A stretch of DNA of 5,655 nt, taken from NCBI GenBank assembly GCA_947306035.1, contig CAMZFG010000082.1, forward strand, positions 1 to 5,655, given 5' to 3'. The notes below the pieces were generated by a model. It did not search any database. It was not told the DNA's origin and saw nothing but the letters and a program-made list of their open reading frames with translations. The translations under genes were made by a program, and so were the position numbers. The first letter of the stretch is position 1. Each line of letters begins with the position of its first letter. Shown here piece by piece: positions 1 to 5,655 of the stretch. This DNA is from an uncultured Clostridia bacterium. Its GTDB lineage: Bacteria; Bacillota; Clostridia; Oscillospirales; CAG-272.

Positions 1-1369
1 CTTTCGGCCAGTACTTGTCGAGAATGGCGGGCTTGATGCGCTTCATCTCGCTGCGCGGCAAAATGGAGAGCAGTTTCCAGCCGAGGTCGAGCGTTTCCTC
101 AATGGAACGATCCTCGTAAAAGCCCTGGTTGACGTATTCCGCCTCAAAGGCGTCGGCAAATTTGGCGTACAGCCGGTCGATGGGCGTCAGGGCGGATTCG
201 CCCAGCACCACCATCAGTTCTTTGGCCTCTTTGCCGCGGGCGTAACCCGCGAACAACTGGTTCATGGTCGAGGCGTGGTCCTCACGCGTCCGGCCCGCGC
301 CGATGCCCTTGTCTTTCAGACGCGACAGCGACGGCATGACGTCGACGGGCGGCAGAATGCCCTTGCGGTACAACTCGCGCGACAGAATGATCTGCCCCTC
401 GGTGATATAGCCCGTCAAGTCGGGGATGGGGTGCGTTTTGTCGTCCTCGGGCATGGAGAGGATGGGGATCATGGTGATGGAGCCGGTGCTGCCCATGCGG
501 CGGCCCGCGCGCTCGTACATGGTGGCCAGGTCGGTGTACAGGTAGCCGGGATAGCCGCGGCGGCCGGGCACCTCTTTGCGGGCGGCGGAAACTTCGCGCA
601 GCGCCTCGGCGTAGTTGGTGATGTCGGTCATGATGACCAGCACGTGCATGTTGCGTTCAAACGCCAGATACTCGGCGGCGGTCAGCGCCATACGGGGCGT
701 GGAGATACGCTCGATGGCGGGGTCGGAGGCCAGGTTGATGAACAGCACCGTGCGGTCGATGGCGCCCGTCCTTTTGAAGTCGGAAATGAAGAAGTCCGCC
801 TCTTCAAAGGTGATGCCGATGGCGGCGAACACCACGGCGAATTTCTCGTCGGTGCCGCGCACTTTGGCTTGCCGCGCGATCTGCGCCGCCAGGTTGGCGT
901 GCGGCAGGCCGGAGCCGGAGAAAATAGGCAATTTCTGACCCCGTACCAGGGTGTTCAGACCGTCGATGGTCGAAACGCCCGTTTGAATGAACTCCGAGGG
1001 ATAGTAGCGGGCGGCCGGGTTGATCGGCGTGCCGTTGATATCCATCGCCTTCTCCGCCAAGATCGGCGCGCCGCCGTCGATGGGCTCGCCCATGCCGGAA
1101 AGCACGCGGCCGAGCAGATCCTCGGAGACGGGCAGCTGCACGCCGTGCCCCATAAAGCGCACTTTACTGTTGGCCAGGTTCATGCCGGCGGCCGAGTCAA
1201 AGAGCTGCACCAGCACGTTTTTGCCGTTGACTTCCAGCACGCGGCAGCGGCGCACCTGCCCGTCGGGCAGGCGGATCTCGCCGAGCTCGTCGTACTTGAC
1301 GCCGTCCACCTGTTTGACCAGCATCAGGGGGCCGGCCACTTCTTCGATGGTTCTGTATTCACGGATCAT
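1..1369 (-). CDS. ntpB: V-type Na+/H+ ATPase subunit B (non-catalytic head subunit), 3' end cut by window
   Basis: Subunit B alternates with three A subunits in the A3B3 head of the cytoplasmic V1 sector and completes the nucleotide site at the A/B interface. I translated 456 codons from the ATG at 1369; the frame is still open at the window edge. Family members are about 455-480 residues, so only a few are missing. The N-terminal beta-barrel starts [19 protein letters not shown]. The P-loop position reads [18 protein letters not shown] (151-168) and lacks the GKT of a true Walker A, as is normal for B. The Walker B-like strand is [15 protein letters not shown] (242-256). [12 protein letters not shown] holds R350, which matches the E. 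hirae B-subunit arginine finger in both number and context. The start is fixed by a strong ribosome site and lies 12 bases after the ntpA stop. ntpD is expected next, beyond the left edge. Nothing looks degraded. Confidence 0.97.
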   Translation of the reverse strand, partial: MIREYRTIEEVAGPLMLVKQVDGVKYDELGEIRLPDGQVRRCRVLEVNGKNVLVQLFDSAAGMNLANSKVRFMGHGVQLPVSEDLLGRVLSGMGEPIDGGAPILAEKAMDINGTPINPAARYYPSEFIQTGVSTIDGLNTLVRGQKLPIFSGSGLPHANLAAQIARQAKVRGTDEKFAVVFAAIGITFEEADFFISDFKRTGAIDRTVLFINLASDPAIERISTPRMALTAAEYLAFERNMHVLVIMTDITNYAEALREVSAARKEVPGRRGYPGYLYTDLATMYERAGRRMGSTGSITMIPILSMPEDDKTHPIPDLTGYITEGQIILSRELYRKGILPPVDVMPSLSRLKDKGIGAGRTREDHASTMNQLFAGYARGKEAKELMVVLGESALTPIDRLYAKFADAFEAEYVNQGFYEDRSIEETLDLGWKLLSILPRSEMKRIKPAILDKYWPK

Positions 1370-1374
1370 GCAAA

Positions 1375-1381
1375 CACCCCC
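1375..1381 (-). promoter_or_regulatory. Ribosome binding site of ntpB, directly after the ntpA stop
   Basis: On the minus strand the junction reads TGA GGGGGTG TTTGC ATG. GGGGGTG can pair along its whole length with the 16S anti-Shine-Dalgarno sequence (one G-U wobble compared with GGAGGTG) and sits 5 bases before the ATG. Because it follows the ntpA stop codon immediately, ribosomes ending A are placed to start B. This decides the ntpB start at 1369. Confidence 0.75.
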
Positions 1382-3145
1382 TCAATGCTTCGCCAGCAAG
1401 GCGGCCAGTTCTTCGTCGATCTCGCCGTCGATGGCGGCGAATTCCGCGGCGTAGTTTTCATAGGGCACCGCTTTGGCGCGGCCGATGCGCTCGCGCACGG
1501 GCAGCGTCGCCACGTCCTGCACGTCGGCGCCGTCCTGCACGGCCCGGCGGGCCTTTTTATCAAAGGAAAGGATCAGGTTGATCAGCGCGTACATTTTGTC
1601 GAGCTGGCAATAGCAGTCGGCCGCGTCGAACGCGTCCTGCTGCAAAAAGTCCTCGCGAATGGACTGCGCCGTCTCCAGCGTCAGGCGGTCGGCCGGGGAA
1701 AGCGCGTCCATACCGACCAGTTTGACGATCTCCTGCAGTTCGCTCTCCTGCTGCAGAATGCGCGAAAGTTCGCCCGTTTTCTGCATCCAGTCGGAGGCCA
1801 CGTTCTTCGAGAACCAGTCGGCCAGACGGTCGCGGTACAGCGAATAGGAAGTCAGCCAGTTGATGGCCGGGAAGTGACGGCGGTAAGCCAGCGCCGCGTC
1901 GAGGCCCCAGAACACTTTGACGATGCGCAGCGTGGCCTGCGTGACGGGTTCCGAAATGTCGCCGCCCTGGGGCGAGACCGCGCCGATGGCGGAAAGCACG
2001 CCCACGCGTTTGTCGCCGCCGAGGCACACGACCTTGCCGGCGCGCTCGTAGAACTGGGCGATACGCGAGGTCAGGTAGGCGGGATAGCCCTCTTCGCCGG
2101 GCATCTCTTCCAGACGGCCCGACATTTCACGCAAGGCCTCGGCCCAGCGCGAGGTGGAGTCGGCGATGACGACCACCGAAAGGCCCATATCGCGGTAGTA
2201 TTCCGCAATGGTGATGCCCGTATAGACCGACGCTTCGCGCGCGGCCACCGGCATATCCGAGGTATTGGCGATCAGCACGGTGCGTTCCATCAGCGATTTG
2301 CCGGTGTGCGGGTCGATCAGTTCGGGAAACTCCCGCAGCACGTCGGTCATCTCGTTGCCGCGTTCGCCGCAGCCGATGTAAATGACCAGGTCGACGTCGC
2401 TCCACTTGGCTAACTGGTGCTGCACCACCGTTTTGCCCGAGCCGAACGGCCCCGGAATGCAGGCCGTGCCGCCCTTGGCAATGGGAAAGAGCGCGTCCTC
2501 GGGGCGCTGACCGGTGATCAGCGGCTCGTAGGGCGGCAGTTTTTCAACGTAGGGTCTGGCGGAACGCACGGGCCACTTCTGCATCAGGGTGATGTCGACC
2601 ACGGTGCCGTCCGCTTTTTTCAGTTTGCCGACGGGCTCCGTCACGGTGAACTCGCCCGCGTGGATCTCGGCGATGACGCCGCGCACCCCGGGGGGTACCA
2701 TGATGCGGTGACGAATGACGTCCGTCTCCTGCACGAAGCCGTAGGTGTCGCCCGGCTCCACCGCGTCGCCGTAAGCGGCGACGGGCTCAAAGTACCAGCG
2801 GCGCTCGCGGTCGAGAGCGGGCTCGTCGATGCCGCGAATGATGTTGGGGCCGTATTTTTCGCGCATCACCTCAAGCGGGCGCTGAATGCCGTCGTAAATG
2901 GAGCGCACAAGGCCCGGGCCCAGCTCGACGGAAAGCGGCGCGCCGGTGGAGACCACGCGGTCGCCGCGGCCGATGCCGGCCGTCTCCTCGTAGACCTGTA
3001 TGGAGGCGCGGTCGCCGTGCATTTCGATGATCTCGCCGATCAGGTGGCTGTCGCCCACGCGCACCACGTCAAACATGTTGGCTTCCCGCATGCCCTCGGC
3101 AATGACCAGGGGGCCGGAAACTTTCAGAATTTTACCTTCAATCAT
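1382..3145 (-). CDS. ntpA: V-type Na+/H+ ATPase subunit A (catalytic head subunit)
   Basis: Subunit A is the catalytic subunit of the V1 head; it hydrolyses (or makes) ATP to drive rotation of the shaft and K ring. It has 587 residues, the normal length. The N-terminal beta-barrel starts [19 protein letters not shown]. Residues of about 117-190 form the non-homologous 'bulge' region that separates A subunits from F1 beta. Walker A is GPFGSGKT (232-239, K238 and T239). The catalytic pair is E261-R262 in GCGERGNE, with the same numbering as in E. hirae NtpA. Walker B is [18 protein letters not shown] (323-340, D329). The conserved [20 protein letters not shown] block follows at 351-370, and the C-terminal helical domain begins near 440. 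All key residues are present, so it should be active. It starts 18 bases after ntpG/F with a good ribosome site and ends with TGA. L246 is encoded by TTA, a rare codon in this GC-rich gene. Confidence 0.98.
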   Translation of the reverse strand: MIEGKILKVSGPLVIAEGMREANMFDVVRVGDSHLIGEIIEMHGDRASIQVYEETAGIGRGDRVVSTGAPLSVELGPGLVRSIYDGIQRPLEVMREKYGPNIIRGIDEPALDRERRWYFEPVAAYGDAVEPGDTYGFVQETDVIRHRIMVPPGVRGVIAEIHAGEFTVTEPVGKLKKADGTVVDITLMQKWPVRSARPYVEKLPPYEPLITGQRPEDALFPIAKGGTACIPGPFGSGKTVVQHQLAKWSDVDLVIYIGCGERGNEMTDVLREFPELIDPHTGKSLMERTVLIANTSDMPVAAREASVYTGITIAEYYRDMGLSVVVIADSTSRWAEALREMSGRLEEMPGEEGYPAYLTSRIAQFYERAGKVVCLGGDKRVGVLSAIGAVSPQGGDISEPVTQATLRIVKVFWGLDAALAYRRHFPAINWLTSYSLYRDRLADWFSKNVASDWMQKTGELSRILQQESELQEIVKLVGMDALSPADRLTLETAQSIREDFLQQDAFDAADCYCQLDKMYALINLILSFDKKARRAVQDGADVQDVATLPVRERIGRAKAVPYENYAAEFAAIDGEIDEELAALLAKH

Positions 3146-3152
3146 TTCGTTG

Positions 3153-3157
3153 CCTCT
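3153..3157 (-). promoter_or_regulatory. Ribosome binding site of ntpA
   Basis: The 18-base spacer between the F-subunit stop and the ntpA ATG contains AGAGG on the minus strand, 7 bases before the ATG. It supports the start at 3145, which also gives the expected family N-terminus ([11 protein letters not shown]). Confidence 0.6.
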
Positions 3158-3163
3158 GTTTCG

Positions 3164-3487
3164 TTAGTTTTCTTTGAACAGAATGTCGGCGCCCACGGCC
3201 CGTTCCACGGCCGATTTGACGGCCGCCATGCCGTAGCCCGTGCTGCCAGCTTTGCCAGGAATGACCGTCACAGCCGGCAGGGGCATGTCCTTGTAGCGGG
3301 CCATATCCTGCTCCAGTTCTTTGGCGTAGTTCTCCACCAGAAAGATGACGGCGTATTCGCCCGTTGCCGCCAGGCGGTGCAGCGTTTCGCCCGCGGCCTG
3401 TGCGCTGTCGGCTTCAAAGACCGAAAAGCCGAGGGCCATAAAGCCGAGCGCGCTTTCCCGGTCGCCGATAATGGCGATCTTATACAT
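3164..3487 (-). CDS. ntpG: V-type Na+/H+ ATPase subunit F (central shaft)
   Basis: Subunit F binds subunit D in the central rotor shaft that turns inside the A3B3 head. It is called NtpG in E. hirae and NtpF or AtpF elsewhere. The 107-residue protein is the usual size for the family. Two hallmark segments are visible: MYKIAIIGDRESALGFMALG (1-20) and PAVTVIPGKAGSTGYGM (71-87). The strand EYAVIFLVEN (44-53) lies between them, which fits the small Rossmann-like alpha/beta fold. The C-terminal helix (about 88-107) is the part that contacts D in known structures. Its start codon overlaps the end of ntpC by 8 bases (ATGTATAA), and a ribosome site lies within ntpC, so translation is probably coupled. 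The frame is the same as that of ntpA and ntpB. Confidence 0.96.
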   Translation of the reverse strand: MYKIAIIGDRESALGFMALGFSVFEADSAQAAGETLHRLAATGEYAVIFLVENYAKELEQDMARYKDMPLPAVTVIPGKAGSTGYGMAAVKSAVERAVGADILFKEN

Positions 3488-4472
3488 AGTTTTCCCTCAC
3501 TCTCTCGCGAATGGCGTCCGCGTCAAGCCCCGCGGCCTTGCCCGCCAGCAGGATGCGCACGTTGCGCACCGCCGTGTCCAGGCCCATCAGGTAGGCAAAC
3601 GGCACCTCCGGCCCGAAGGCGCAGAAGGTCGTCTCGCGCAAAAGCCCCGCCAGATGATTGTCGGCGGCCCTCTCCGCGCGCTCGGGCGTTTTGGCCTCCG
3701 CGGCGACCGCCGCGTAAGGGGTGGCGGCGAGCGAAGCGGCAAAGTTTTCCGCACCCGCGTCGTAGGCCGTTTTGAAAAAGCTCTCGTCCAGCGTGCCGCC
3801 GGGCACCAGCGCCCTGTCGAGCAGCACCTCGCCCGCCGCGCCGGCCTCCATGCGGAACAGACGCAGACAGCACAGAATATTGACCAGGTCCGCCCTGGCC
3901 GCCACGTACCGCCGGGCAAAGTCAAAGCCCTCGGCCGCCTCGGCAAGATCGGCAAAGCAGGCGCGATCGAGGATAAAGTCGATGTCCCGCGGGTCGCCCG
4001 ACGCCTGATAGGCGCCTTTGGCGGGCAGGATCGCCGCGCCCATGTGGCGCGGGAACACGTCGGTTTCCGCACCCGTTACCGCCCGTATCACCCGATCGGC
4101 CGGCACGGTGCCGAGGTCGATCAGCATGCTCTCGGCGTCGATGCCGCGCACGGTGCATTTGAGCACCGCCTTGATGTTGTGCGCGTCGTAGGGCAAGCGG
4201 GCCAGCGCCGTCATGCCGGGGTCGGGCACCGATTCCGCCACCGCGGCAAATCCCTTTTGCAGCGCGGCAAACAGCATGCCCTCGGTGTCGACGGCGCCGT
4301 CGGCGCGCGTCACTTTTTCAAACCCGGAAGAGAGCAGCAGCGTCACCGCGTCGTCCGCGGTCTTGCATTCGAGCAGAGCGTTCAGTTTTTCCCTTCCCAC
4401 CAGGTCCGACTCCATGGCGCGCATACGCGCCGTGGCGTACAGATAGGCGGCGGGATCGTACCGTCCTGCCAT
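3480..4472 (-). CDS. ntpC: V-type Na+/H+ ATPase subunit C (d-type shaft-to-ring adaptor)
   Basis: Subunit C (d in eukaryotic naming) is the funnel-shaped socket that joins the D/F shaft to the membrane K ring. With the ATG at 4472 the protein has 330 residues, close to the family's usual 320-350. It is almost all helix, as expected of the three-fold repeated helical fold. Visible family signatures are YLYATARMRAMESDLV (10-25), YDAHNIKAVLK (95-105), RADLVNILCCLRLFRM (193-208) and the C-terminal PFAYLMGLDTAVRNVR (291-306), ending IRERVRENYV. I chose ATG 4472 over an upstream in-frame TTG at 4505. The ATG gives a normal N-terminus and starts 4 bases after the ntpE stop, while the TTG adds 11 residues (MPNPAKKGGNG) and overlaps ntpE. 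Sequence conservation is lower than in A and B, as is usual for this subunit. Confidence 0.93.
   Translation of the reverse strand: MAGRYDPAAYLYATARMRAMESDLVGREKLNALLECKTADDAVTLLLSSGFEKVTRADGAVDTEGMLFAALQKGFAAVAESVPDPGMTALARLPYDAHNIKAVLKCTVRGIDAESMLIDLGTVPADRVIRAVTGAETDVFPRHMGAAILPAKGAYQASGDPRDIDFILDRACFADLAEAAEGFDFARRYVAARADLVNILCCLRLFRMEAGAAGEVLLDRALVPGGTLDESFFKTAYDAGAENFAASLAATPYAAVAAEAKTPERAERAADNHLAGLLRETTFCAFGPEVPFAYLMGLDTAVRNVRILLAGKAAGLDADAIRERVRENYV
3494..3498 (-). promoter_or_regulatory. Ribosome binding site of the F subunit, inside ntpC
   Basis: GAGGG lies 6 bases before the F-subunit ATG, within the last codons of ntpC. Together with the 8-base ATGTATAA stop/start overlap it points to translational coupling between C and F. 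Confidence 0.65.
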
Positions 4473-4476
4473 ACCG

Positions 4477-5160
4477 TTACCGCCCTTCTTCGCCGGGTTC
4501 GGCAAACAGCACGGCGGCCACTTTTTGTTCCGCTTCTTCGCGCATGCCGGCCATCAGCATCGAGAGCGAGCAGTTGGCCTCGATGTCGCCGTACCGCAGG
4601 ATCAGACCGCCGTCGATGTCGGCCGTCTCGTCGGACAGGCGCAGTTTGTCGGCCCGCTCGGCGCCGATATGCCGCACCGCGGCGCGGCGTGCGGCTTCCA
4701 CGACGGCAGAGCCGTATTTTTCTTTGTCCTCGGCGTTGAACAACACCTCGAACGTATCAAACGTCATCACCTCGTCGCCAAGCGAAACGCTCTCGTCCTC
4801 GGCCTTTGCCTGTTCGATGAGCGCGCTGGTCAAAAGCGCCGTCAGCAGTTCCCGGTATTTGCCGAAATCCGCGTCGCGCACTTCCTTTTTGGCGCGTTCA
4901 AAGGCCTCGTCAAGAAGCGCCCCGCGCGCGGCCAGCAGCAGATTGCGCCGCGTCATAGCCGCCGCAGAGCGGGCTTTGGCGATCACGGCCTCGCCCTCTT
5001 TTTCGGCTTTGTCGGCAATGGCGTCGCGAATGTCGTCGGCCTCGGCGGCATATTTCTCCGCCGTGGCGCGGCAATCGTTCTGCGCCGCCTCCAGAATGAC
5101 ACGGGCTTTCTCCTTGGCGTCCTCGATGATGCGGTCAATGATCTTTTCAAGTCCCGTCAT
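4477..5160 (-). CDS. ntpE: V-type Na+/H+ ATPase subunit E (peripheral stalk)
   Basis: Subunit E pairs with the small G/H-type stalk subunit to form the peripheral stator, which holds the A3B3 head still against the rotating shaft. The 227-residue protein is slightly longer than the roughly 190-205 typical of the family. Residues 1 to about 95 are a charged helix rich in Ala, Glu, Lys and Arg (for example GLEKIIDRIIEDAKEKARVI), the long coiled coil that pairs with the partner. Residues of about 96-220 form the globular head that caps subunit B. The diagnostic motif is DIDGGLILRYGDIEANCS (181-198). The partner stalk gene is not in this window; in E. hirae (where it is ntpF) it lies before ntpI. 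The start at 5160 is supported by a good ribosome site and an N-terminus that goes straight into the coiled coil. Confidence 0.93.
   Translation of the reverse strand: MTGLEKIIDRIIEDAKEKARVILEAAQNDCRATAEKYAAEADDIRDAIADKAEKEGEAVIAKARSAAAMTRRNLLLAARGALLDEAFERAKKEVRDADFGKYRELLTALLTSALIEQAKAEDESVSLGDEVMTFDTFEVLFNAEDKEKYGSAVVEAARRAAVRHIGAERADKLRLSDETADIDGGLILRYGDIEANCSLSMLMAGMREEAEQKVAAVLFAEPGEEGR
4484..4488 (-). promoter_or_regulatory. Likely weak ribosome binding site of ntpC, inside ntpE
   Basis: The end of ntpE reads GAAGAAGGGCGGTAA followed by CGGT and the ntpC ATG. GAAGG lies 11 bases before the ATG, a little far and only a partial match. The 4-base gap between genes suggests that C is translated mainly by ribosomes finishing E. 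Confidence 0.4.
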
Positions 5161-5169
5161 CGGATGGTT

Positions 5170-5174
5170 CTCCT
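5170..5174 (-). promoter_or_regulatory. Ribosome binding site of ntpE
   Basis: The 15-base spacer between the ntpK stop (TGA) and the ntpE ATG contains AGGAG on the minus strand, 9 bases before the ATG. This is the cleanest Shine-Dalgarno match in the window. Confidence 0.75.
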
Positions 5175-5175
5175 A

Positions 5176-5655
<480 letters not shown>

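Noticed and set aside
275..2413. A 712-residue plus-strand open frame across most of ntpA and ntpB
   Set aside because: It is the exact codon complement of A and B, runs across both genes, has no ribosome site of note and reads as a low-complexity mix rich in His, Arg, Gly and Val. The A and B translations carry unmistakable family motifs.
1382..3145. F-type ATP synthase (F1 alpha/beta) instead of V-type
   Set aside because: The A-subunit bulge region, the GPFGSGKT P-loop, the degenerate B-subunit P-loop and the neighbouring K, E, C and F subunits all belong to the V/A-type family.
2417..3775. A 452-residue plus-strand open frame opposite ntpA, the F gene and part of ntpC
   Set aside because: It continues the same mirror frame and ends in a Pro/Arg/Ala-rich tail typical of GC-rich non-coding frames. 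No recognisable domain.
3345..4739. A 464-residue plus-strand open frame opposite ntpC
   Set aside because: It lies codon-for-codon opposite ntpC, which has clear V-ATPase C motifs; the composition is again that of a shadow frame.

Overview
The whole window is one continuous piece of a V/A-type (V1Vo) ATPase operon, transcribed on the minus strand. Reading right to left, the order is ntpK (rotor ring, 5' end cut off), ntpE (peripheral stalk), ntpC (ring-to-shaft adaptor), ntpG/F (central shaft), ntpA (catalytic subunit) and ntpB (non-catalytic subunit, last few codons cut off). This K-E-C-F-A-B order is the classical bacterial arrangement known from the Enterococcus hirae ntp operon. The large membrane subunit ntpI is therefore expected just beyond the right edge, and ntpD just beyond the left edge.

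The genes are packed tightly. Spacers are 15 bases (K/E), 4 bases (E/C), an 8-base overlap (C/F), 18 bases (F/A) and 12 bases (A/B). Each gene inside the window has a purine-rich ribosome binding site, often lying within the end of the gene before it. I see no promoter or terminator, so this looks like the middle of a single transcript with translational coupling. No stretch longer than 20 bases is non-coding. I found no RNA gene, mobile element, repeat array or CRISPR.

A and B form the ATP-hydrolysing head: A has an intact P-loop and catalytic glutamate, and B has a degenerate P-loop and supplies the arginine finger. F and C (with the missing D) link the head to the K ring, and E is part of the stator. 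The K subunit carries the full set of residues that bind sodium in the E. hirae rotor ring, so the enzyme is more likely a Na+ pump than a H+ pump. This is inference from residue conservation.

The DNA is GC-rich with mostly G or C at third codon positions, and the proteins look like those of anaerobic Firmicutes. A high-GC gut Clostridia lineage (Oscillospiraceae-like or Christensenellaceae-like) is my best guess, at low confidence. The long plus-strand reading frames are mirror images of these genes caused by codon bias. I found no sign of a new biological system; the window is a well-preserved housekeeping operon.
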